64,000 nucleotides of DNA. It comes from Lysinibacillus xylanilyticus. GTDB lineage: Bacteria; Bacillota; Bacilli; Bacillales_A; Planococcaceae. The translations under genes were made by a program, and so were the position numbers. How positions within the stretch are numbered: position 1 is the first letter of the stretch; each line of letters begins with the position of its first letter. The stretch spans positions 62,318-126,317 of the forward strand of contig NZ_LFXJ01000013.1 of NCBI RefSeq assembly GCF_001183605.1. The letters run 5' to 3'. The notes under the pieces were generated by a model. It did not search any database. It was not told the DNA's origin and saw only the letters and a program-made list of their open reading frames with translations. This document shows positions 21,161 through 28,728 of the stretch, in pieces.

Positions 21161-23350
21161 ATGATTAAAGCTGAGTGGCTGAAAATCTTTAAAACAAGAA
21201 AAATGCTTGTTTCGATTATCGCTGTATTATTTATCCCAGTCATGTACGCAGGCATGTTTTTATGGGCGTTTTGGGATCCGTATGCAGGCCTGCCAAATTT
21301 ACCAGTAGCAGTTGTTAACCAAGATAAGGGCGCTGAAATGGAAGGCGTTAAATTAGATGTAGGGAAAGACTTGGTTAAAAAACTTGTCGATAGTGAGCAA
21401 TTTAAATTCGTTGAAGTATCCAAAGAAGATGCTGAAAAAGGCCTAAATGGCCGAGATTATTATATGACTCTAGAAATTCCAACAAATTTCTCTGAGCATG
21501 CGACTACGTTATTAGATGACAAACCTTCTAAATTAGTTATGAATTATATTCCGAATGAAGGATTAAACTTCCTGAGTGCACAAATTGGTGAATCAGCAAT
21601 GGAAAAAATTCGTGCGGAAGTGAATAAACAAGTTTCTGCTACTTATGCAGAAAAGTTATTTGATTCTATTACAACAATGGGAGATGGCTTTACAGAGGCT
21701 GCTGATGGCTCTGGTAAGCTAGATGAAGGTGCTAAAACTTTAGCTAATGGTGCAAAAGATTTAAAAGGTTATCTTGAGCAACTAGCATCAAGCACAGTTG
21801 AATTATCAAATGGTACAGATAAAATTACTAAAGGTGCTGGAGACGCTGCAAAAGGCGCAAATGACTTATCTAATGGTCTAGTGAAAATACAAGACGGCAC
21901 TGGACAGTTACAACAAGGTGCACAACAAGCAGCATCTGGAGCAACAACTCTTTCACAAGGTGTATCACAATATACACAAGGTGTAGGAAAGGTTCAAGCA
22001 GGTTTAGCTACAATTAACGATAAACAACAACAAATTAGTGCAGGCGCAGCATCAATTGCTGAAAATGCAGGTGCATTAAATGGTGCAGCAAGTCAATTAA
22101 CAGCTGGTTCTGCAAAAGTAGAAGCAGGTATCACTGCTTTATCAAATCAATTAGAAGGCATGATGGCTGCATTGCCTGAAGAGCAAGCGGCAGTATTAAA
22201 ACAAACATTAGGAGAGCTACAAGCAGGAAGTGCAAGCGTGCATAATGGCTTAGGTTCTTTAACTGCTGGTACAGAAAAATTACAAGCTGGTGCTAACCAG
22301 GTAAGTTCTGGTGCATCACAAATTGCAGCAGGTCAATCACAAGTGTTAGCAGGTGCTAATGAGTTAACATCAAAAAGTGGTGCATTAGTCGAAGGAGCAA
22401 AAGGTCTTCAAGCTGGTAATGCAACACTTGCTCAAAAATTAGGGGAATTAAATGCTGGTGTTAAGACAGCCGTAACTGGTTCTAACACATTGGCTTCAGG
22501 TTTAAATGAGCTAGCAAGTGGTTCAAAAACATTGAATCAAGGTACATCAACACTTGCATCTAAATCAGGTGAATTAGCAGAAGGTTCTAAAACGCTTGCT
22601 GATGGTACTACTGAACTTGTAGATGGTACATCAACTTTATCTAGCAAACTAGGTGAAGCAAGTGATAAAGCGAAAGAAGTTCATTCTGGTAAAGACACAT
22701 ATGATATGGTAGGTAGCCCAGTTGAGGTTGAAAAAGAATCTGTTAACCATGTACCTAACTATGGAACAGGTTTCTCACCATACTTTATTTCTCTTGGCTT
22801 ATTCGTTGGTGCATTATTAATCTCTATCGTGTTCCCATTAGTGGAACCAGCGATCCGTCCAAAAAATGGCGCAACTTGGTTTACAAGTAAAGTCTCAGTT
22901 TTAGCAATAGTCGGCTTAATTCAAACTATATTAACAGTGTTTATTGTAAAATGGAGCTTAGGCCTTGAAGTATATAGTTTAGGATACTTCTTCTTAACAG
23001 CATTATTAACAAGTTATGTTTTCTTAGCTTTAATCCAAATGTTAGTATCTATTTTCGGTGATCCAGGACGCTTTATGGCGATTGTTGTATTAATTTTACA
23101 ACTTACAACAAGTGCGGGTACATTCCCACTTGAGTTAATCCCAGAACCATTACAAGTATTTAATAAACTATTGCCAATGACATATACTGTTTCAGCATTT
23201 AAAGCAAGTATCTCAACTGGTGATACATCATTCTTAATGTCAAACTACGGAGTTCTATTAGGCTTCCTAGTAGTATTCTTAGTTATTACTTTTGGTTATT
23301 TCATGCTACTTCACACAAAACGTTATTCAAAAGTAGCTGAAGAAAATTAA
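21161..23350 (+). CDS. yhgE: YhgE/Pip-family membrane protein
   Basis: A 729-residue ABC-2-like membrane protein of the YhgE/Pip (phage infection protein) family. An N-terminal transmembrane segment (about residues 19-37) precedes an extracellular region with long helical repeats rich in Gly, Ala and Thr (LASGLNELASGSKTLNQG-type, about 185-505). About five C-terminal transmembrane segments (about 545-715) follow. The related lactococcal Pip acts as a phage receptor, and related proteins take part in ESX-type secretion. The gene begins after TATAGGAGTG and ends before a strong terminator. The role here is unknown but likely under YhgD control. Confidence 0.88.
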   Translation: MIKAEWLKIFKTRKMLVSIIAVLFIPVMYAGMFLWAFWDPYAGLPNLPVAVVNQDKGAEMEGVKLDVGKDLVKKLVDSEQFKFVEVSKEDAEKGLNGRDYYMTLEIPTNFSEHATTLLDDKPSKLVMNYIPNEGLNFLSAQIGESAMEKIRAEVNKQVSATYAEKLFDSITTMGDGFTEAADGSGKLDEGAKTLANGAKDLKGYLEQLASSTVELSNGTDKITKGAGDAAKGANDLSNGLVKIQDGTGQLQQGAQQAASGATTLSQGVSQYTQGVGKVQAGLATINDKQQQISAGAASIAENAGALNGAASQLTAGSAKVEAGITALSNQLEGMMAALPEEQAAVLKQTLGELQAGSASVHNGLGSLTAGTEKLQAGANQVSSGASQIAAGQSQVLAGANELTSKSGALVEGAKGLQAGNATLAQKLGELNAGVKTAVTGSNTLASGLNELASGSKTLNQGTSTLASKSGELAEGSKTLADGTTELVDGTSTLSSKLGEASDKAKEVHSGKDTYDMVGSPVEVEKESVNHVPNYGTGFSPYFISLGLFVGALLISIVFPLVEPAIRPKNGATWFTSKVSVLAIVGLIQTILTVFIVKWSLGLEVYSLGYFFLTALLTSYVFLALIQMLVSIFGDPGRFMAIVVLILQLTTSAGTFPLELIPEPLQVFNKLLPMTYTVSAFKASISTGDTSFLMSNYGVLLGFLVVFLVITFGYFMLLHTKRYSKVAEEN

Positions 23351-23364
23351 AAATAGGAATTTTT

Positions 23365-23395
23365 ACACCCACCAATTTTGGTGGGTGTTTTTTTG
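23365..23395 (+). terminator. Terminator after yhgE
   Basis: ACACCCACCA (23365-23374) pairs with TGGTGGGTGT (23379-23388), followed by TTTTTTT. Tandem array 2 begins about 45 bp later. Confidence 0.9.
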
Positions 23396-23438
23396 TGATT
23401 GAATGATTGCTTTAAATGGGGGTAAGGAAGAGATGCCA

Positions 23439-23711
23439 AAAACTAATCAGGTAGAGAGTAGAACTGCTCGTGTATCCCCGAAAACTAATCAGGTAGAGAG
23501 TAGAACTGCTCGTGTATCCCCGAAAACTAATCAGGTAGAGAGTAGAACTGCTCGTGTATCCCTGAAAACTAATCAGGTAAAGAGTAGAACTGCTCGTGTA
23601 TCTTCGAAAACTGATCAGGTAGAGAGTAAAACTGCTCGTGTATCCCCGAAAACTAATCAGGTAAAGTGTAAAACTGTTCGGGTACGTGGGAAAATGGCTC
23701 ATATGCAAAAA
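23439..23711. repeat. Tandem array 2: thirteen 21-bp units (42-bp pairs)
   Basis: Twelve well-conserved 21-bp units (23439-23690) alternate between types beginning AAAACTAATCAGGTAGAGAG and AGAACTGCTCGTGTATCC; a degenerate thirteenth follows. No phase slip occurs. A plus-strand frame with ATG at 23433 (after AAGGAAG) gives heptads KTNQVES/RTARVSP and stops at 23762. That frame runs through the terminator hairpin at 23721-23758, so coding is doubtful. The sequence shares nothing obvious with arrays 1, 3 and 4 except period and position. Confidence 0.92.
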
Positions 23712-23720
23712 ATCACACAA

Positions 23721-23758
23721 AAAACAGCAGCCGATATGAGCGTATCAGCTGCTGTTTT
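23721..23758. terminator. Bidirectional hairpin between array 2 and yhfH
   Basis: AAAACAGCAGC (23721-23731) pairs with GCTGCTGTTTT (23748-23758). On the minus strand it is followed by a T-rich tract and probably ends yhfH. Confidence 0.75.
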
Positions 23759-23860
23759 GTAAGTGTAAGAGATTAATTAATGGTTCATCAATATATGATG
23801 AGGGCTGTCATTATAAGTACGAGTGGGCACATATATGACAATTACAGAATAGGCAAATGC

Positions 23861-23986
23861 TTATAGGTGGTTACATTTTTCACAAGTGTTGCTGTAGCAT
23901 TCACTTTGTTCTTCAATTTTTTCACCGCATTCTGTACATTGCTTTGCAGGTAGGTTCTTGAAAAATTCAACTACATTTTCTAACAT
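23861..23986 (-). CDS. yhfH: YhfH-family small zinc-ribbon-like protein
   Basis: A 41-residue protein (MLENVVEFFKNLPAKQCTEC at the N-terminus) with Cys pairs CTEC near residue 17 and a C-terminal CYSNTCEKC. It resembles the short YhfH family of Bacillus and may bind zinc. The ATG at 23986 follows AGGAGGAG with good spacing. Its position next to lplJ matches the yhfH-yhfJ region of B. subtilis. Function unknown. Confidence 0.85.
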   Translation of the reverse strand: MLENVVEFFKNLPAKQCTECGEKIEEQSECYSNTCEKCNHL

Positions 23987-24130
23987 TGTGGACTCCTCCT
24001 TTAAGTTCATCTGTACTATTACTGTTTCTATATTTCATAGTGTATTATAACAGATGCTTTTCGTCAACACAAAATGCCTAATTTACGTTAAAATAAATAT
24101 GGATATATTGTGAAGGAGGAAACGTAATTT

Positions 24131-25123
24131 ATGATATTCGTTGATAATAAAGGGATTCATGATCCACGCATTAACCTTGCCATTGAGGAGTATTTATTAA
24201 AAACGATGGATGTTGAGAAGGAGCCAGTGCTACTTTTTTACATTAATCAACCTTCAATCATCATTGGTAAAAATCAAAATACTATCGAAGAGATTAATAC
24301 AGATTATGTAGAGGATAATGGCATTATCGTTGTGCGACGTCTTTCTGGTGGGGGCGCGGTGTATCATGACTTAGGGAATCTTAACTTCAGTTTTATCACT
24401 AAAGACGACGGCGATAGCTTTATGAATTATAAAAAATTCACTCAGCCTGTTGTAGATGCACTTGCAAAAATGGGAGTTCATGCTGAGCTATCAGGCCGCA
24501 ACGACATTTTAGCGGAAGGGCGTAAAGTTTCTGGCAACGCACAGTTTTCTACAAAAGGCCGTATGTTTAGCCACGGTACTTTAATGTTTGATACAGAAAT
24601 CGATGCTGTTGTATCTGCATTAAAGGTGAAGAAAGATAAAATTGAATCAAAGGGCATTAAATCGATTCGTTCAAGAGTAGCTAATATTTCTGAGTTCTTA
24701 AAGGATGAGATGACAGTCGAAGAATTCCGCCTAGAAATTTTAAAATCCATTTTCGGTGGTGAAGAAAATATTCGCTATTATGAGTTAACGGAGGAAGATT
24801 GGGCAAATATCCATAAGCTATCTGCTGAGCGTTATCAAACATGGGAATGGAACTATGGGAAATCACCACGCTTTAATATTCAAAAAACACATCGTTTCCC
24901 AACAGGAGGAATTGATATCCGCTTAGAGGTAAATCATGGGATTATTGAAGAAGCACATATTTTTGGTGATTTCTTCGGTGTAGGCGACATGGCAGATGTT
25001 GAACAACGATTGGTTGGGACAAACTATGATCGAACTGCAATTGCTGAGGCGTTAACAGATATTGATATTCCAACATACTTTGGTGGAATTACGACAGAAG
25101 AGTTTTTACAATTAATTTATTAA
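24131..25123 (+). CDS. lplJ: Lipoate-protein ligase LplJ
   Basis: A 330-residue cytoplasmic ligase that activates free lipoate with ATP and attaches it to lipoyl domains of 2-oxoacid dehydrogenases and GcvH. The N-terminus (MIFVDNKGIHDPRINLAIEE), the VVRRLSGGGAVYHDLGNLNF loop and GNAQFSTKGRMFSHGTLMFD are the LplA/LplJ signatures. The C-terminal accessory domain (about 245-330) is present. Shine-Dalgarno GAAGGAGGAAA precedes the ATG. It is probably monocistronic: a type-B repeat begins 87 bp downstream. Confidence 0.93.
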   Translation: MIFVDNKGIHDPRINLAIEEYLLKTMDVEKEPVLLFYINQPSIIIGKNQNTIEEINTDYVEDNGIIVVRRLSGGGAVYHDLGNLNFSFITKDDGDSFMNYKKFTQPVVDALAKMGVHAELSGRNDILAEGRKVSGNAQFSTKGRMFSHGTLMFDTEIDAVVSALKVKKDKIESKGIKSIRSRVANISEFLKDEMTVEEFRLEILKSIFGGEENIRYYELTEEDWANIHKLSAERYQTWEWNYGKSPRFNIQKTHRFPTGGIDIRLEVNHGIIEEAHIFGDFFGVGDMADVEQRLVGTNYDRTAIAEALTDIDIPTYFGGITTEEFLQLIY

Positions 25124-25210
25124 GAAAAGCTTGTGTAGAAATTGGCAAATGTCCTTATTGAGATATAAGAGTACACACTTTTTCAAAATGGAACCGTTCC
25201 ATAACGTGTG

Positions 25211-25332
25211 GTTGATTTCCGTTCCGACTGGGCGCTTTCCTGGGGGTGTCCGATGAGCCGCTTCGCTTCGCTGTAGGGTCTCATCTGTGACGCTGTTCCC
25301 CAAGGAGTCGCCCAGTCTCCACTCCAATCAAC
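25211..25332 (+). repeat. Type-B palindromic repeat, basic 122-bp form
   Basis: The ends are inverted repeats: GTTGATT plus GACTGGGCG on the left, CGCCCAGTC plus AATCAAC on the right. Internal GATGAG and CTCATC also pair, so the whole element can fold as one long hairpin. It carries no module C insert, unlike the copies at 32543, 35537 and 62140. Confidence 0.9.
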
Positions 25333-25544
25333 TTATATCAATTTCTACTGAATGAAGATAAATCGTAAATGTTTAAAAAATACCATCCCATCTTTTGGTG
25401 GTGAGTCCTCAAAAATCTGTATCTAACGATTCGATGTTAATTTTTACTACAAAAGCAGGCGTGTTGATTAGGAAAAAAATCAGTTTATTATTGAGCGATA
25501 AAAGGATTTTTTGTTGCTATTTCGCTAATATATTTCCATTTTAA

Positions 25545-25682
25545 CTGATTGTAGCGTAGGGCTACTCGACTCCCGCGGGAAAGCGAGACAGACGAGACCC
25601 TGCACGGAGCGCAGCGGAGGAAGCGGAGGAAGCGGCTCGACGCTCGCCCGCAGGAAAGCGAGTAGCCCGTAGCGGAAATCAG
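25545..25682 (+). repeat. Diverged palindromic repeat (type B-prime)
   Basis: The ends CTGATTGTAGCG...GGGCTACTCG and CGAGTAGCCCGTAGCGGAAATCAG are inverted. Compared with type B it keeps GATT, GACTCC and GCTTTCC-type positions but has different stem sequence, so it looks like a cousin with changed stems. It also contains a 9-bp tandem repeat of CGGAGGAAG at about 25613-25636. Confidence 0.75.
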
Positions 25683-25735
25683 AGCCTTCTAATTAATCAG
25701 AATGGATAAAAATGGTTAATTAACACACCTGCTAC

Positions 25736-25773
25736 AAAAGGTTCGCTGACAGTTATGTCAACGGGCCTTTTTT
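25736..25773 (+). promoter_or_regulatory. Candidate BceR-type operator or hairpin before the Bce-like operon
   Basis: TGACA-GTTA-TGTCA at 25747-25760 fits the TNACA-N4-TGTAA pattern described for BceR-type regulators. A TACAAT about 15 bp further down could be a -10. The same stretch can fold into a hairpin with a following T-tract, so a terminator is the alternative reading. Confidence 0.45.
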
Positions 25774-25805
25774 TGATACAATATAAGATAGAAAGGAGTG
25801 TTGGT

Positions 25806-26510
25806 ATGGAGAAGCATCGAATATTTATTGTCGAAGATGATGTGAAAATTGCGTCTTTGCTCGCAGAAACGCTAAGAAAATATCAATACGAAGTTGAAAC
25901 GATCAAAGAATTTGATCATCTCGTTGAAGAATTTACAGCATTTAATCCACATATGGTGTTGCTTGATATAAATTTACCTTCGTACGATGGCTACTATTGG
26001 TGTCGCCAACTACGTCAACATACAACTTGTCCAATTATTTTCATTTCCGCTCGTTCTGGGGAAATGGATCAAATTTTTGCGCTAGAAAATGGGGGCGACG
26101 ATTTCATTACGAAGCCATTTAATTATGAAATTGTATTGGCTAAAATCCGTAGTCACTTGCGTCGTACATATGGTGAATATGCATCGAAACAAGAGGAGCG
26201 GACAATTAAACAAGGACAGCTTGTTCTTCATTTAGAAAGAATGGAGCTTCATAAAAATGATTTAGAGATCCCACTTCAGAAAAAAGAATGTATCATATTA
26301 GAACTGTTAATGGGAAATGCGCCGAAAGTAGTGACACGTGAGCAACTGTTAGAAGAGCTTTGGGACGATCAGGCATTTGTCGATGAGAATACGTTGAACG
26401 TCAATATGACACGAGTGCGGAAAAAGCTAGCTGATTATCATATTTCGTCTTCTATAGAAACGGTACGCGGAGCAGGCTATCGCTTTATTTTAAGTGCAGG
26501 TGAGTTATAG
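25806..26510 (+). CDS. Bce-type OmpR-family response regulator
   Basis: A 234-residue regulator: receiver domain with phospho-acceptor D54 in MVLLDINLPSYDG, and a C-terminal winged helix (TVRGAGYRF end). The DINLPxxDGYYWCRQ segment is typical of BceR/GraR-type regulators that control peptide-antibiotic transporters. I chose the ATG at 25806 (MEKHRIFIVEDDVK) after GAAAGGAG rather than the in-frame upstream start at 25755. It is coupled to its kinase by a 1-bp overlap and heads a five-gene operon to 30634. Confidence 0.9.
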   Translation: MEKHRIFIVEDDVKIASLLAETLRKYQYEVETIKEFDHLVEEFTAFNPHMVLLDINLPSYDGYYWCRQLRQHTTCPIIFISARSGEMDQIFALENGGDDFITKPFNYEIVLAKIRSHLRRTYGEYASKQEERTIKQGQLVLHLERMELHKNDLEIPLQKKECIILELLMGNAPKVVTREQLLEELWDDQAFVDENTLNVNMTRVRKKLADYHISSSIETVRGAGYRFILSAGEL

Positions 26511-27493
26511 TGGGCTGGAAATTATTTTTGCGTGATTACGCATCGTTCATTGTATTCCAGTTCTTATTAGTAGGCTTCATCATGGTCTTATATTGGTTGG
26601 ACGGCTTTCGAAATGTTGATACTGCTATTTATTCCTTCTGTATTAGTTTAGTGTTATTAACCTCGTTTTTACTTATCCGTTATTTAATGCGCCAACGTTA
26701 TTTATTAAAAATATCACAGCTTCCTAAAACAATGGAGGATGTGTTGCGAAAAAATGCTAAAACAGCTGAGGCGGTGCAGGCTGAGAAATATATGCATGAA
26801 CTATATCGACTATATAAGCATGAACTTCAATCGTTATATGCAGGCCAAAAACGACATGATCAGTTTATTAATCAATGGGTGCATCAGATGAAAACGCCAA
26901 TTTCTGTTATTGAGCTTTTATTACAGGATGAGCGTCCTCTCGATAAAAAGAATGTGCAGGAGGAAATTGACCGCTTGCGTAGAGGCTTGGATATGGTGTT
27001 GGTGAATGCTCGATTAGAAAACTTTGAAGAGGATATGCAAGTAGAACAGGTTACTTTAAAAACGATTGTTACTGCAACTGTAAATGAAAATAAACGTTTA
27101 TTTATTACAAAGCGTGTTTTTCCAGAGATTCATATTGAGGATGACATCATCGTAGCAAGTGATTCAAAATGGCTACGCTTTATTATCGGGCAATTCGTAA
27201 CGAATGCGGTTAAATATACGTTTGAAGCAAATAAAAAAATAGTCATTTCCGCCATTAAAAAGAATGACTACGTACAATTATCCATTCGTGATGAAGGTAT
27301 TGGTATTCCAGCTTCCGATCTTTCTCGTGTCACTAAAGCCTTTTTTACTGGTGAAAATGGACGTAAAACTGGGGAGTCCACAGGGATGGGCTTATATTTA
27401 GCGAAAGAAATCTGTGAAAAACTCGGTCATGAACTAAACATAACATCAGAGGTTGGAAAAGGAACAATTGTTACAGTGACTTTTACGAATTAG
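26510..27493 (+). CDS. Intramembrane-sensing histidine kinase (BceS-like)
   Basis: A 327-residue kinase with two closely spaced transmembrane helices (about residues 12-29 and 38-58) and almost no extracellular loop. This is the mark of intramembrane-sensing kinases that take their signal from a BceAB-type transporter. The phosphoacceptor H125 lies in WVHQMKTPISV, and the ATPase motifs are FVTNAVKYT, DEGIGIP and GMGLYLAK. It starts with GTG overlapping the regulator stop. The signal is expected to be drug flux through the downstream transporter. Confidence 0.9.
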   Translation: MGWKLFLRDYASFIVFQFLLVGFIMVLYWLDGFRNVDTAIYSFCISLVLLTSFLLIRYLMRQRYLLKISQLPKTMEDVLRKNAKTAEAVQAEKYMHELYRLYKHELQSLYAGQKRHDQFINQWVHQMKTPISVIELLLQDERPLDKKNVQEEIDRLRRGLDMVLVNARLENFEEDMQVEQVTLKTIVTATVNENKRLFITKRVFPEIHIEDDIIVASDSKWLRFIIGQFVTNAVKYTFEANKKIVISAIKKNDYVQLSIRDEGIGIPASDLSRVTKAFFTGENGRKTGESTGMGLYLAKEICEKLGHELNITSEVGKGTIVTVTFTN

Positions 27494-27504
27494 GGGGATC
27501 GGAA

Positions 27505-27939
27505 ATGACAGAAGTATGTTTGGATGAATGGGTTTTACATGTAGAGACAGAAAAAACAGAGGCATTATACGAATCGCATAACGATGTTTGTGAGTGTTTA
27601 TCCTGCAAAAATTTTCGTAAGGCTAGTCTTTTGTTTAATGAAGAAGTAATGCATTTTTCGAATAAGCTTGGGCTAGACTTACATAAACCAACTTTACTTA
27701 ACGCTTTTCCTGTAGAAGGTGAACAAGTGATGTACAGTGGGCATTATACGATTTGTGGAGAAATCATTGAAGGTGAAGTAGATGCCTGGGATGTAATCGT
27801 TGGTTCGCATTGCTTTAGTCTAGTAGAGGAAGATGGTAATAAGTCAGCTGAATTTTTAACAGGGCCACACTTTCAAATTGGCTTTGAGGTAGTATTGCAA
27901 TGGCTTTTACCAGAACCCTTGGAATTAATCAAGAAATAA
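27505..27939 (+). CDS. Conserved hypothetical protein inside the Bce-like operon
   Basis: A 144-residue soluble protein, acidic, without signal peptide or transmembrane segments. It has a conserved-looking cysteine cluster, CECLSCKNF (about residues 28-36), followed by a beta-rich region. It is preceded by GGGGGATCGG and placed between the kinase and the ATPase with 11-12 bp gaps, so it is cotranscribed. Proteins of this general look occur as isolated hypotheticals in Bacillales. I cannot assign a function; its position suggests a link to the transport or signalling module. Confidence 0.75.
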   Translation: MTEVCLDEWVLHVETEKTEALYESHNDVCECLSCKNFRKASLLFNEEVMHFSNKLGLDLHKPTLLNAFPVEGEQVMYSGHYTICGEIIEGEVDAWDVIVGSHCFSLVEEDGNKSAEFLTGPHFQIGFEVVLQWLLPEPLELIKK

Positions 27940-27951
27940 GGTGAACAAGAT

Positions 27952-28728
27952 ATGCCTATTTTACAAATAAAAGACGTGACGAAGGTGTATGAAGGCAAAG
28001 TAACTCATCGTGCGTTAAATCAACTAAGCTTTAATGTGGAGGAAGGTGAGTTTTTAGCAGTCATGGGTCCATCAGGAAGTGGAAAAACAACATTATTGAA
28101 TATCATTTCTACGATTGATGAACCAACGAGTGGAGAAATCATTTTAGATGGCATGAATCCTCATACACTGAAAGCAACTGAGCTTGCCTACTTTAGAAGA
28201 AGACAGCTTGGTTTTATTTTTCAGGATTTTAATCTTTTGCATATGCTGACGGTGGAAGAGAATATTGTGCTGCCACTTACATTAGATCAACAACCATTAG
28301 AAGTAATGGAGGAGCGTCTTGCAAGTATTGTGGAAAAGCTCGATTTAACTTCATTCTTGCATAAACGCCCAAATGAAATATCAGGTGGACAAGCACAAAG
28401 AACAGCCATTGGACGTGCACTTATTCATAGTCCAAGTCTCATTTTAGCAGATGAGCCAACAGGAAATTTGGATTCGAATTCTTCGCGTGATGTACTTGAA
28501 CTTTTAACAAAAATTAATCAGGAAAAACGAACAACGATCGTAATGGTAACACATGATCCTATTGCAGCTAGCTACTGTGATCGCGTGTTATTTATTAAAG
28601 ATGGTGAATTTTTCAATGAAATTTACAAAGATGACCGTCGTCAAATGTTTTTCCAAAGAATATTAAATGTTTTGAGCTTACTAGGAGGAGGACAAGTAGG
28701 TGACCTTTCGACAATTCGCTTACCGTAA
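27952..28728 (+). CDS. Bce-type ABC transporter ATPase
   Basis: A 258-residue ATPase of the MacB/BceA group: Walker A GPSGSGKTT, Q-loop FIFQDFNLL, signature ISGGQAQR, Walker B LILADEPTGNLDS, and the H-loop MVTHDP. The GNLDS after Walker B is typical of the family. It energises the large permease encoded next. The ORF ends 29 bp inside the permease start, so the two are coupled. Probable role: resistance to cell-wall-targeting peptide antibiotics together with sensing by the kinase. Confidence 0.92.
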   Translation: MPILQIKDVTKVYEGKVTHRALNQLSFNVEEGEFLAVMGPSGSGKTTLLNIISTIDEPTSGEIILDGMNPHTLKATELAYFRRRQLGFIFQDFNLLHMLTVEENIVLPLTLDQQPLEVMEERLASIVEKLDLTSFLHKRPNEISGGQAQRTAIGRALIHSPSLILADEPTGNLDSNSSRDVLELLTKINQEKRTTIVMVTHDPIAASYCDRVLFIKDGEFFNEIYKDDRRQMFFQRILNVLSLLGGGQVGDLSTIRLP

